Assembly: GCF_937616625.2 (NCBI RefSeq)
Contig: NC_065570.1
Span: forward strand, 66,925,665-66,989,664
Length of the DNA stretch: 64,000 bases
From: Mercurialis annua
Taxonomy: Eukaryota > Streptophyta > Magnoliopsida > Malpighiales > Euphorbiaceae
Direction: 5' to 3'
The translations under genes were made by a program, and so were the position numbers. This document shows positions 37,234-48,589 of the stretch, piece after piece. The first letter of the stretch is position 1. The number at the start of each line of letters is the position of its first letter. The notes below the pieces were generated by a model. That model searched no databases. It saw only the letters and a program-made list of their open reading frames with translations, and was not told where the DNA came from.

Positions 37234-38753
37234 ATGGCAAGTACACTTCCACAATCTATTGTAATGAGATCATCTGCCTCTCAACGTCACCTAAGATTCA
37301 TTACGGAGCCTGCGGGTCAACGTGGTTATGTAACTAGTTGGGAAGAAAATGTTTTTGATCCATTCGTGAAGATTATGGTGGAGAGGGCAGAAGTTGATAG
37401 CAGATTTGTTCACTTGCGATTCTTTCACACTAATAACTATTGGGCACGAGCTAGTCTTGATAGAAATAACTCGTGGATTCTTGCTAATTCAAACCAACCG
37501 GAGGAAGACACGTCCAAATTGTCGTGTACCATGTTTGAGCCAATTACGTTGGATACCAACGGTACACTCTCATTTCGGCATGTTCAAAGCGGAGGGCGCG
37601 TGCGAGTAAATCCCGGAGGTAGCAGCCTCAATATTTTTGTGGAGGATGACATTGTTCCTTTTGTTAATCATATTAGTTTCACTTTTATTGATTGGGACTC
37701 ACTAGTCATACTGCCTAAAAATGTGGCATTCAAAGGCTCTAATGACATGTATCTTAGAGCAAGGGTGATCAATAGAAACAACTTCCACCAATTCTCGTCT
37801 GAGGATCCTAACGATGAGACCGCTGGCTACGAGATCACGCTCCATCCTAACGGATTTATTCGCGTAAAGTCTAATTATTACGATCGTTTTTGGAGACGAA
37901 GTCCGAATTGGATATGGGGAGATTCAACTGATAACGTTGGCAGAGATGTCGACACTTTATTTTGGCCAGTTAAAGTTGATGGCAACATCATTGCTCTTCG
38001 CAACTCAGGTACTCCCATTACAGGCAATAATTAATTACTCTCATTACAACACTTTATTTGTTGCTAGAAATAAAAGTAGAAAAGTTAACGACAATATGCA
38101 CAATTGCCTTTTGGAATGCAGGCAATAACAGATTCTGTAGTCTTCTTACGGCCGATGGAAACGCCAATTGTCTTAATGCTGCAGTTAATACTATTACAAG
38201 AGAAGCAAGACTAGCAGTTGAAGAGCTTGTTCTGGACAGAAGTATCTTTAATGTTAGATTTCGCATGGAAGACGCTCGAATCTATGACGAACAAGCTTCA
38301 ATAGCAGGCGTTGCTTCTCCTATTAATTCATCGGAGATAGAAGCTACATTAACAGTTAGAATTGGTTATGAAGATACATCGTCGTATTCTTTTAGCAACA
38401 GCTTATCTATATCGGCGGGAGTCGAAACCACCATCAGAACAGGTTTCCCGCGCATTGCTGAAGGAGAGATTACCGTTTCTTCTGAGATAACTAAATCATT
38501 TGAGTGGGACAGAACAACGACTGAAACAAAACATGCTGAAGCTTCATTTGAAGTTGTTGTGCCGCCTAAAAGTAGGGTTATTGTTCAGTTTGTATCAACA
38601 AGAGGGACTTGCAGTGTCCCTTTCTCTTACACTCAGCGAGACAGGAGCTCTACTAATGGACAATTTATTAACACCGACCGTGTTGATGGTATTTATACTG
38701 GTGTCAACTATTACAGCTTCCACTTCGAGAAACACGCAATCGAGCCTCTGTAA
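37234..38753 (+). CDS. Copy 3: two-agglutinin amaranthin/aerolysin-like protein
   Basis: Exons 37234-38008 and 38122-38753 flank a 113-bp phase-1 intron and predict 468 residues, the same layout as copy 2. Agglutinin domain 1 spans about residues 5-155, with a linker ending FTFIDWD near 154. Domain 2 spans 160-298 (FSSEDPN at 187-193, FWRRSPNWIW at 219-228). The aerolysin-like module spans 299-468 (RMEDARIYDEQ near 306-316, FSYTQRDRSSTNG from 426). The split Gly codon 259 lies in domain 2, so the intron interrupts a lectin domain rather than separating modules. No secretion signal is visible. ATG 37234 aligns with copy 2. A poly(A)-type signal gcaaataaaataatg lies near 38870, and the 28-bp segment around it is duplicated about 57 bp downstream. 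The role, sugar binding with membrane-active defence, is inferred from the family. Confidence 0.9.
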
Positions 38754-39170
38754 CTCTCAACATCAACGCCTGAGTTCTACTATATGGTGTCTTTTGCTTC
38801 TCTTTGTTCTATGTTATGCTCAATAATGCTTTGCTATCTGTTCTGGTTTGTTTGCTTGTCATAAACTATATGCAAATAAAATAATGTTTGTTCTGTATGA
38901 TTGGGTTTGCTTGCCCGTCATAAACTATATGCAAATAAGCTTTGGATTGTTGAAATAATATCTTCAAACTTTCATCAGTTGTTATAGTTTTATTTGTTTA
39001 TAATAATTTTAATTTTGATAATTCAATTTATAAATTGCAAATACTATCATGAAAAAATTAAATCGATTTTTATTGAAAATTATTTATCGCATTACGTAGA
39101 TTAAATTACGAATTTTAACGTTATTCAATTATGTTAAAATTAGTAAATTAAGTAATACTAACACTTTGCT
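38754..39170. other. 3' flank of copy 3
   Basis: Homologous to the 3' flanks of copies 1 and 2. The segment tcataaactatatgcaaataa occurs twice (about 38860 and 38917), so there are two possible polyadenylation signals. Confidence 0.5.
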
Positions 39171-39179
39171 TTGATAATT

Positions 39180-40340
39180 GATATGTTTTGCTTTGGCAAA
39201 ACCCATACGGAGACCCCTGTATAATATAATCTTTGTTCAGAAAGCCCCTACTCTAAATTTGTTCACATCCAGATCCCTTTACTTACAAATTTCTCAATTT
39301 ATACACCCTTAAAGTGATGGAATTTGGCAAGTGTACTTAACTTGCCGTTAACTTACAAAGCTACCGTTAACTAAAAAAGAAATATGTGCATAATTCCACA
39401 TCACAATTCTCTTTAAAAGAAAATAAAATAAAATTTAAGGGAGCAAACATGTTATTATTCCATCTTCTCAAACTAAACATTTTATCATCTTCTCCATTTG
39501 ACGTCTTCTTCAAAACTCATATTTTTATCTTCTCCCATTATAACAAAAACTGAAAGTTCAATTGAAGTAATATGATGTGGATTCTTTAATAAACAGATAG
39601 ACTTCTCTTCAATCATCAGCAGCACAACAACAATTGTCGATTTCTCTACAGAGGACAAAACTTTGGCATTATTATTTTGAAAATCTGAGATCAACACACC
39701 TGCTAAAATTGAATTTGAAGATAACCAATGTGATAATTTCTGCAATTCAAGAATTAATAGAAAAAACAAAAGAAATAAAATAAAAAATAATCAAATTCAA
39801 TTTCCACATTATAGACCATGAAGAAGATGCAAGTAAAAATTAATTAGTTTTCCCTCAATCTCTTACTGGCCATGCCGTTTTTTCTTCTTCTTTCGTTTCC
39901 AGCAAAAATTCCTCTTTCTCTTTGTTTTCGTGTGTTTGGAAATATCGTGGTTGGTGTTTAGTGAAGACATAATCTCATCTGCAATTGAATTTGATAAAGA
40001 AAGTAACTGAAGAAGAAGATACCCAGTCAGCATATAGGTGTCATTCCATGTGGATTTAAGATTACCATATCACCATTTATATTCAAAAGGAAATGACCAT
40101 GTCACCACTTATCAAAAATAAATAAATATTATGTTACTTTCTTTTTCTCCCCACTCTCGTAAGCGGGGAGTGTGACACACTTGCCAAATTTCATCCATTT
40201 GGCGGTACAAAATTGAGATTTGGTAAGTAAAACGTGAAAAAATTTGGAATAGTTTTTTTCTATGAACCAAAAAAAAAAAGACAAAAACCTAGAATTTCAG
40301 GGGAAAAACATCGCAAAGGGGTTCAAATAGAGGATTAACC
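39180..40340. mobile_element. Inverted-repeat element with possible internal gene fragment
   Basis: The arm around 39280-39345 (ttacaaatttctcaattta...gaatttggcaagtg) is complementary to one around 40170-40225 (cttgccaaatttcatcc...attgagatttggtaag). A - strand frame at 39485-39769 without stops (includes IEEKSICLLKNPHH) lies between them but belongs to no family I recognise. Target duplications could not be defined. Confidence 0.4.
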
Positions 40341-40520
40341 CCACCTTTTCCACGTACTCATCCTTTGCCTTTTTCCCTTAATAATATGCAAAATCATCAT
40401 CTTTGATCCTGATTGGACAATACCAGCCATATTTTTTTAAAATAAAAAGTGTATATAAAAATTAATTATATTTTTTTTAATTTAATGTATATGCTGACTG
40501 GGTATCTTCTTCTTCAGTTA
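40004..40520. repeat. Perfect 33-bp inverted repeat with 451-bp spacer
   Basis: The arms are at 40004-40036 (taactgaagaagaagatacc...) and 40488-40520 (the exact complement). The right arm lies outside the 39180-40340 element, the left arm inside it. Confidence 0.85.
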
Positions 40521-41204
40521 ATTATATAATTTGTTGCTCTCTGTATTTTAATTGTTTATAAGTATTAAATTATTTTTCTTTTCTTTTTTAACTTAATTTT
40601 TTTATTTTGGTTGCAGAATTAAATTTTTAGAAGTAAAGAATAAATTAATCAAAAATAAATAGTACTCCATTTAATTAATATGATGTGAAATAGAGAATAC
40701 AAATTAACTTTTAAAATGTATAGAATCAAAATTAAATTTTATTTAAATTTATATAATAATCTTTAAAAAAATAAAAAGTCTAACTCTTTAGTGAGATTAT
40801 TTTTTAAAAATGGCTATTAAAATAAATTAATATATACATTATACTTTCTGCAAATAATTTGTTTTTTTTTATTGTCACAAATATGACTTGGATGAAGATA
40901 TGGAGCTATAGCATTCCAAACCTGGGAAATTATGTTTGTAAATAGTAAAATAATTCAAATATTGGCCATTATATTTTTCTTTTTCTGACAATTAATATGC
41001 ACACGATATATATGTTTAAGAACATTAAACACGCTTGATATTTTAAAAATAGTTCAAATGTGCACCTGGTAATTTTCATAAACATTCCCCTAACTTTAAT
41101 CTCTCCCCCAATATCTAACGGTTCAACATCACCCCAACAGTCTAGACTTTAAACTTATAGATTTTTATTTACATACAACAATTTCATATGTACAATAAAA
41201 CAAA

Positions 41205-42701
41205 GTCCAAACGCATATTTAAGTCCCTGCATTATCACTTTTTTCCAGATTGAGTCCCTACACTAAAAAAGTGTAATATTCTTCCCTACACTATCAGAAA
41301 TGTTTAATGCAAGTCCCTCCGTTAAATATCATTAGCTTGTGTGTTACACGCATAGCTTGGTGAGAAAGGAAATAAAAAGCAGGTGATGACTAGGACATGT
41401 TAACTCAGCCAAATACATATTTGAGTCCCTACACTATAATTCTTTTTCAGATTGAGTCCCTGCATTAAATTTTTTTTCCAGATTGGGTTCATACACTCAA
41501 AAACTTAAAATTCTTCCCTACATTATCAGGAATTTTTATTTTAAATCCCTATATTATATTTCATTGGCTTGTGTCTTACGCATATGGCCAAACACTGCGT
41601 TAAAAAATTTATTTTATTTTTAAAAAGTTTGGATAAGTCCACGTGATCCAAAATTCGAATATTTAACCATTTATAGTTTAAAATGAGTCTAACTTAAAAA
41701 AATTATTTTAATTGAATATGTTTATTTTAATTATTATAAATTTATTCTAAATGAATGCTTATTATTTTAGTGTAATGAAATAAAAATTATATTAATAAAA
41801 AATAATAAATTTTTAGCAAGGTACAAAAGGATAATGTAAAAAAAAATCACGAACTTTACATATTTTTTTCATTTTAATCATATAGTTCATTTTCATGCAC
41901 AAACTACCATTTTTTTTTCAAATTCATACACGGTGTTGAGATGTCACGGCTCTATTGGTGTAATTCGTTGAGGTGGATGTCATTTTACACTAATGAATGG
42001 CTGTCATCTCAGCACTGCGTATGAATTTCCAAAAAAATGTTAGTTTGTGCATGAAAATGACAAAATTTAAATTGTGTGATTAAAATAATAAAACATGTAA
42101 AAGTTTGTGATTTTTTTTGACATTAACCCAAGTATAAATAAACAACATACTAAATAACTTTGAATAAATTTTTAATAATAAAATAAATTTAAAAAATAAA
42201 ATGAAAATCGTCATTTATTTCTAATAATTTTATAGTAACCAAACTTGTTCCATAGTTGTGAATTTATTAATTTATTTTATCAAATAATTTTTTATTACCT
42301 TTCTATTAATTTAAATTATTTAATAATTTTTTTAAAATTTAAGCCTAATATATATAAATTCATACCCACAATAATGATTATTAATAATGGCAACGTACAA
42401 CTAAAAAAATTATTAAATTTCAAAATAAAATATTGGCCAAACACATATTTGAGTCCTTACATTATAATTTTTTTAAAATTGAGTCCCTACACTCAAAATT
42501 ATAAAATGCTTCCCTACATTATCAAGAAAGTTTAATGTAAGTCCCTACGTTACATTCCGTTTGCCTTCCGTTAACTCGCAGTGTCAGAGGGACTTGCATT
42601 AAACATTCCTGATAGTGTAGGGAAGAAAACTACACTTTTTTAATGTAGGGACCCAGTCTGGAAAAAAGTGATAGTGCAGGGATCCAAATATGCGTTTAGC
42701 C
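41205..42701. mobile_element. Mutator-like element, 1497 bp, 9-bp target duplication
   Basis: The perfect duplication taaaacaaa lies at 41196-41204 and 42702-42710. Terminal inverted repeats are about 115 bp and begin g(t/g)c(c/t)aaacgcatattt, followed by gtccctgca(t/c)tatcac and cttccctacactatcag. A second inner pair of related repeats (41410-41560 and 42430-42560) suggests nesting or arm duplication. No transposase is seen. The right end abuts the chimeric gene-fragment array. Confidence 0.85.
41829..42129. mobile_element. 301-bp MITE nested in the 1.5-kb Mutator-like element
   Basis: Inverted arms (ggataatgtaaaaaaaaatc and the complement of attttttttgacattaaccc) continue with tagttcattttcatgcacaaac. 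The flanking 9-mers aggtacaaa and aagtataaa agree at 7 of 9 positions. It is related to 32536-32905. Confidence 0.65.
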
Positions 42702-42710
42702 TAAAACAAA

Positions 42711-43020
42711 TAGAAAGTCTATTGCAAGGATCACAAAAAACAGAAATACAAAGTCTGTTAGATGCATTCGGAAGATTGGATCAATTATGTCTTCTTCTTC
42801 CCAGAGCATTTGATGTGGATGCAGCAGGGTCCTGCTTCTGTCCATAACGCGAGGCACCAACTCGGCAACATGAAGCATTAGCTGTTTTCCTGCAAGGTAG
42901 CCAAAGGATGCAGAGAAAAAAGCAAATAAAATTCCCAGAACAGCAGCACCTACTGGATAGTAAATATCCATGTAGTACAAAGCAACACTTGCACTTCCAA
43001 TTCTAAATATTTCCACAGTT
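42711..43020 (-). pseudogene. Unrecognised membrane-like fragment at the array edge
   Basis: An uninterrupted - strand frame of about 106 codons contains two hydrophobic stretches (PVGAAVLGILFAFFSASFGY and FVFLFFVILAIDFLFVLG). They are separated by a polar segment (MDRSRTLLHPHQMLWEEEDI). It could be a captured exon of a membrane protein, because it is GC-richer than its flanks. No family was recognised and no intact gene context exists. Confidence 0.3.
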
Positions 43021-43315
43021 AAAACTTTAAAGGAGTCTTAAATTAGTAGAGAGTCTATGGTACAAATTTGAACCTAAACCAAAAGAAAAGCAACATTAGA
43101 AACTCAGCTCGCCAAAGGAATAGGAAATATTCACAATAAGAACGCAGGACCTAAGCGGAAAGAAAAGCAACACTAGAAACACAACCACAGAAATTAACTT
43201 GCCCAATTTAAATTACAGTGAATATGCAAAAAGTTCTGCTACCAATCTCTTTCTCTCGTATAACTAAATCAGCATATGTAGAGACAAAAAAATCAAAAAA
43301 TTACAAACAAAACCT

Positions 43316-43862
43316 CATAGAGAAACACACCCACATCCAAAAACACCTAAGCACAGAAACACAAATGCACCCACATAACCACCAAAGCATAGAAACACAA
43401 ATACACTTACATAGAGATATATTAAAACACCCACATAAAAAAGCACATAAACACAAACACACCCCACATATAAAAACACCAAAGCACATAAACACAAACA
43501 CACCCACATAGAAAAACGCCAAAGCACATAAATGCAAGCACACCCACATAGAAAAACAAGAAAGCACATAAACGCAAGCACACCTACGTAGAAAAATACC
43601 AAAGCATATAAACACAAACACACCCAAAAACACCAAAACATAGAAACAAAAACACACTTACATAGAAAACACACCCACAAAAAAAATACTAAAGCACATA
43701 AACACAATCACACCTATATACAAAAATACCAAAGCATAGAAACACAAACACACTTACATATAGAAACAGAGAAACACACCCACAAAGAAAAATACCAAAG
43801 CATAGAAACACAAACACACCCACATAGAAAAACACCAAATCATAGAAACACAAACACACCGA
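43316..43862. repeat. 40-bp CA-rich minisatellite
   Basis: About 13 units of a 40-bp sequence (cacccacatagaaaaacacc followed by aaagcacataaacacaaaca) run in tandem with small indels. Long cysteine/phenylalanine/valine-rich - strand frames here are repeat translations. A degenerate relative occurs at 62310-62490. Confidence 0.9.
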
Positions 43863-44403
43863 TTGTTCCATTCGTTTTTTTTCTTTGAACTAATATGCCA
43901 TTAGTTCAATTCACATAAATCAACAGCGTTGGAACAGATGTAATTTCGGTCATTGACAAGCAGCTAAAGATATAATGAACTCGCAGCATTACCATACACA
44001 AAAAACGATACTATCCTTAAATAATCATCATAAACTAAACCTTAATTTCCAAGAAACTATATCAAAATTGTTAGAACAACAATTCCAATCATAATACTAT
44101 AGAATAATCAGACTAAGGCTTATCTGGAGTTCCCCCGATTGTGTCATACTGTGCTCCTATCTTCTGATTCATTATTTCTGATACGTCTCTCTGCAATTCA
44201 AACAGGTAAGAGTAGTATATGGACAAACCACTGGGTTGGTTTATTATATTGACCTCTATCCTCTGAAAATATGACAATTTCTTATAATTCGCAAAACACC
44301 TTATAAGTTGTAGTTTACATAAATATACCAAGGATATATAAATATAATAAGGATAGAAAAAAAATAAAAGATAAATAAATAAAAGAAGGGAAGTGAACAA
44401 AGT

Positions 44404-44404
<1 letters not shown>

Positions 44405-44446
<42 letters not shown>
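44405..44446. repeat. (GA)n microsatellite
   Basis: Uninterrupted ga dinucleotides for about 42 bp. Confidence 0.95.
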
Positions 44447-44452
<6 letters not shown>

Positions 44453-44494
44453 AAGACCTGAGGCAAGCTTTTCAATGCTCCCAATAACAAGATG

Positions 44495-44745
44495 CTTAAG
44501 AAAAGTTCATGGCAGAATTTAAAGGTGAGAGATCACCAGCTGTGAAGGAGAAAGCATCAATTCCATTAGCAGCAATAGGTGATGATGAGCGCCGAGATGA
44601 TACAGCAAACATAGGGACTGAACTACGACAATTAGTAAAGAAAAAGCGATAAGATGAGTTGAAGGAAGCAACAGAAAAGAAAAATGTTGCCAACCAATGT
44701 AACAAATTCATTAACTTCACACTCACACAGGCTTAAATTATCATC
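44495..44745. pseudogene. Array unit 1: conserved unrecognised segment (recurs at 53100)
   Basis: This segment recurs at 53100-53300. On the + strand a charged frame (AVKEKASIPLAAIG..., then ELRQLVKK) runs before a shared TAA. The - strand also has an open frame rich in Ser/Phe. I cannot assign a family, and both strands are given because the coding strand is uncertain. Confidence 0.3.
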
Positions 44746-44749
44746 TTCC

Positions 44750-45290
44750 AGCTCTATAGTGTCTTTTGGCTTAAATGATAATCTTCGTATAGCCAAGTGT
44801 GTCCTTCATTCATATCCAACAATGCCACATCATACTTCTTGCAGTCTTGTGCTGGAGCTCCATATGGACAGTCTGTCATTATCTTTTGGAAACCTGTTCA
44901 ATTATTATTACATTAATAATCTCCATTTTACTTCTTTTCGGTGACTTGAGGTAAATGATATTCTTACCCAGCTGAGTTGTCTCCCTCAGCTCTCAGCACT
45001 CCACTCTTGCCAGCCGGTGGAGGCTTACAAACCTCAGAAAACCGTCTTGAGTTTGAGTATCCAGTCACCTACTGTTCGAATGTGGATACTAAGATAGTCG
45101 TCTGGTGGTGCTGATGTGATTGAAGATGGGTGCCTACAGTACATTAAATTCCTTTTATTTTATTGTCTAATTAATAAATGGTTTAACTAATTAACATTGA
45201 AAGGAATAGGCTGCAGCGCAGGTGACAAACATGTATTGTCCGTTCTTATGAAGCCCTGCGACTTTGACCTGTACAATCCACATATCATGA
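44750..45290 (-). pseudogene. RBOH: Array unit 1: RBOH (NADPH oxidase) fragment
   Basis: In - strand order there is an exon with a SKPQGF-type motif (about 45195-45275), then one reading [14 protein letters not shown] and CKPPAGKS (about 44968-45132), then [15 protein letters not shown] (to 44893). These are the FAD-binding and start of the NADPH-binding lobes of plant respiratory-burst oxidases, which make apoplastic superoxide. The last exon is cut short after KYDV and joined to unrelated sequence. The transmembrane, haem and EF-hand parts are absent. Confidence 0.75.
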
Positions 45291-45359
45291 AGATCATAAA
45301 GGAAAAATTCAGTTGGCTAATTTAAATTGCAGTCTATATATTAGTACTCAGATAAGGGA

Positions 45360-46265
45360 ATCTTGCATACCACATACATGGCTTCAGTTAGAATACTCTC
45401 TTTATGGCTTTTTTGCTATCAATCTCGGTGCTTTTTCTGTAAGATGTAGCTTCACCTGAAAATCCATTGGCATGCTCAGAATACTTTAGAGTAGAAAGAA
45501 AATTCCCTCCTATAAGGAAGAAAGCAAAAGTGACAGAAAGGAACATATACATAGTATCACAGTTTCTTGTACTGCTTGCCAAGTGCACATCTAGGTTCAG
45601 TTAAATTAAACGTGAGAAGAATGATGAGAGTTCTAATTCTAATCTAGTTTGTTTATTTCAGGTAAAGACAAGAAAAAAACTATATATTAGCACCTTAAGG
45701 CATCACATCAATAGCAGCATATCGAGACACTGATTTCTGAAGATAGGCATAAAATGCAAAATTTACCTATAATTTTTGTATGAATTGCCAGTCCTCAAGT
45801 AAAATATTGAATTCTAAAAAAATTAAAAGTCACGCTATAATTAAATTCTAAATATCTGCTCCATTTATTCACAAATTATTTTAGCCAAACATTGGTAGCA
45901 AGGAAAAGTCTAAGGTAATGCTAGAGCTATGAAGTACTACCTGCACAATTTGATGCATTGCAAGAGTCGATGAACTAACTCAAAATAGGGAAACGCCCAA
46001 TAAACTCTGCCATTAGATCAGCACTTTCAACCTGCAAGGAAAAATGAACATTCAAACTTGTTCTTTAATTTATAACCATCATCCATAACTATGTCCATTA
46101 AAAAGAGAACAAATAGAATTAAAACCTTGCAAGTCCTCATATAACTAAAGGGAGGATCTCCACTCTTACACGTTCAAGTAAAGATGATGTGACTGTTAAA
46201 CCTGCTCTCACGTTAGCACGAACAGCTGCACTGAATCCAATTGATGAATCCTGTGTCTGGTATAT
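45360..46265 (-). pseudogene. CLPX: Array unit 1: ClpX fragments
   Basis: Three pieces in natural N-to-C order on the - strand: a SSIGF...VRANVRAG exon (about 46165-46255), an EFIGRFPIL exon (about 45950-46030), and KLHLTEKAPRLIAKKP (about 45375-45455). These correspond to the C-terminal half of organellar ClpX, the AAA+ unfoldase of the Clp protease: sensor-2 region and small domain. The Walker motifs and zinc finger are missing. A stop replaces the residue after LIAKKP. Confidence 0.75.
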
Positions 46266-46494
46266 ATCACAAAGAAGTTAATACTTTCAAGTTTAAAATT
46301 CCCTTAAACAGAAACATGATTCATTTATCTTATATGACCGATATTAGAATTTTGAAAATAAAACAATAGTATTAATTATGTTGAAAACTAAAGAATAGCT
46401 AAAAAATAGCAGAAAAGGGAACCTTATACAAAGATCTCAAAGTTAAAAGATATCACAAAGAAGGTGATTCACATTTGAAAAGAGGATGTAAAGG

Positions 46495-47040
46495 GTAAGT
46501 ACCGAATCTCTTCTGATCTTATGACCTTGCTTTGGTCCATCCCGGAGGTAACCCTTCTAGTTGCGTTTTCTCATTTACAAGCTACATTGCTTACCAAAAT
46601 ATAGCGGGAAACTAATCAATCGAACAGCTTAATAAGGGAACAAATCATGTGCTTTTGTAAACACGATACCAGATAGATAATAATTGATCGGAATTTACCG
46701 GCACTTCACTCAAGCCTTTATCAGAAAAGCTTCGAAAACCAAAAGGAATTCCCATTATCTTTCTGACACCATATATTTCAAGTATGATGAAGATCTGCCA
46801 AAGTTCAAAACTATAAATAAATATACACAAAAAAGAAATACTGCATACATTGTATGATCTCTTTAATAGTTTTTTTCACTAATTACGGAGAATTCCAAGT
46901 GTTACACAATGTAACTTATCATGTATGTATAAAAGCAACGAGAATTAATTCAATTCCTGACCTGTCTGATTATCATTGAGACCAAAACATAATCCACCAC
47001 AAGCTACACTTGCTGCCTTGACTACTTCTGGTTTGAAAAA
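46495..47040 (-). pseudogene. PFK: Array unit 1: PFK fragment plus possible MBD fragment
   Basis: The exons VTCGGLC-type (about 46975-47035) and LEIYGVRKIMGIPFGFRSFS (about 46695-46800) match plant ATP-dependent 6-phosphofructokinase, around the nucleotide-binding GGLCPGLND region and the IPFGYRGF motif. The glycine-rich motif is worn here. At 46500-46575 a piece reading LEGLPPGWTK, then in another frame GHKIRRDS, resembles the start of a methyl-CpG-binding domain. That assignment is tentative. Confidence 0.65.
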
Positions 47041-47164
47041 TATTTTCATAAATGATTAGCAGATTATTGAGCAAGTTGCTATTTCCTGTAAGGATAAACA
47101 TCCCACAGTAAGCCCAGAGGGGTGTTAAGATGATAACAAAAGTGAACAATGGGTGTGGTTTAGG

Positions 47165-47260
47165 TTACCTTGTCATTGAATATCATACTGTAAAACCTTC
47201 TCATAAATGAATAGGGGGACCAACACCTAAATACTATAAAAATTTCAACAATCAGTTACA
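47165..47260 (-). pseudogene. APX: Array unit 1: ascorbate peroxidase fragment
   Basis: On the - strand a worn HLREVFYSMGFNDK-type exon, the segment of plastid ascorbate peroxidase preceding the active-site proximal region, is followed by a donor-like gtaacc. The piece is short and is identified mainly through better copies at 48590 and 60355. Confidence 0.55.
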
Positions 47261-47394
47261 TGAAAAATGTAGAGAAAAAGGAAAATAAATATCTATCTGC
47301 TCCATTTTATTCATAAATTATTTTAGCCAAACATTGGTAGCAAGGAAAAGTCTAAGGTAATGCTAGAGTTATGAAGTACTACCTGCACAATTTG

Positions 47395-47705
47395 ATGCTT
47401 TGCAAGATTCGATGAACTAACTAAATAGGGAAACGCCCAATAAACTCTGCCATTAGATCAGCACTTTCAACCTGCAAGGAAAAATGTACACTCAAACTTG
47501 TTCTTTAATTTATAACTATCATCCATAACTTTGTCTATTAAAAAGAGAACAAATAGAATTAAAACCTTGCAAGTCCTCATATAACTAAAAGGGAGGATCT
47601 CCACTCTTACACATTCAAGTAAAGATGATGTGACTGTTAAACCAGTTCTCACGTTAGCACGAACAGCTGCATCGAATCCAATTGATGAATCCTCTTGTCT
47701 GGTAA
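47395..47705 (-). pseudogene. CLPX: Array unit 2: ClpX fragments
   Basis: DSSIGFDAAVRANVRTG and TVTSSLLE are readable in one frame (about 47600-47700), followed by EFIGRFP (about 47420-47475). The small-domain exon is missing because the duplication breakpoint lies before it. Confidence 0.8.
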
Positions 47706-47914
47706 ATATCACAAAGAAGTTTTTTACTTTCAAGTTTAAAATTCTCTTAAACAGAAACATGATTCATTCATCTCACATGACTGATATTACAATTTTGAAA
47801 AGAAAAAATAGTATTAATTAAGTTGAAAACTAAAGAATAGCTAAAATAGCAGAAAAGGGAACCTTATACAAAGATCTCAAAGTTAAAAGACATCACAAAG
47901 AGGATGTAAAGGGT

Positions 47915-48460
47915 AAGTACCGAATCTCTTCTGATCTTATGACCCTTCTTTGGTCCATCCTGGAGGTAACCCTTCTAGTTGCGTCTTCTCATTTGCAAGC
48001 TACATTGTTTAACAAAATATAGCGGGAAACTTATTAATCTAACAGCTTAAGAAGAGAACAAATCATGGGCAGTTTTAAGCACAATAACATATACATAATA
48101 ATTGATCGGAATTTACCGGCACTTCACTCAAGCCTTTATCAGAAAATCTTCGAGAACCAAAAGGAATCCTCATTATATTTCTGACACCATATATTTCAAG
48201 TGTGATGAAGATCTGCCATAGTTCAAAATTATAAATAAATATACTCAAAAAAACCTGAAATACTGCATACATTGTATGATCTCTATAATATATTTTTTTC
48301 ACTAATTACGGAGACTTCCAAGTGTTACACAATGCAACTTATCATGTATGTATAAAAGCAACGAGAATTAATTCAATTCCTGACCTGTCTGATGACATCA
48401 TTGAGACTAGAACATAATCCACCACAAGTTACAATTGTTGCCTTGACTACTTCTGGTTTG
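47915..48460 (-). pseudogene. PFK: Array unit 2: PFK and possible MBD fragments
   Basis: The best-preserved PFK text: [16 protein letters not shown] ending at a gtcagg donor (about 48395-48465), then LEIYGVRNIMRIPFGSRRFS and DKGLSEVP (about 48110-48220). The family normally has CGGLCPGLND, and substitution of the PG by SS would disturb the nucleotide site. The MBD-like piece lies at 47920-47990. Confidence 0.75.
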
Positions 48461-48589
48461 AAATATATTTTCATAAATGATTAGCAGGTTATTGAGCAAG
48501 TTGCTATTTCCTGTAAAGATAAACATCCCACAATAAGCCCAAATGGGTTCAGATGATAACAAAAAGTGAACTATGGGTGTGGTTTAGGT

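Noticed and set aside
42245..42535. Open + strand frame of 96 codons
   Set aside because: It lies wholly inside the 1.5-kb Mutator-like element, crosses an inner repeat arm, and has AT-driven Ile/Asn/Lys composition.
43301..43871. Long - strand frames rich in Cys, Phe and Val
   Set aside because: They are translations of the 40-bp CA-rich minisatellite, with several frames open at once, as expected from a repeat without stops.
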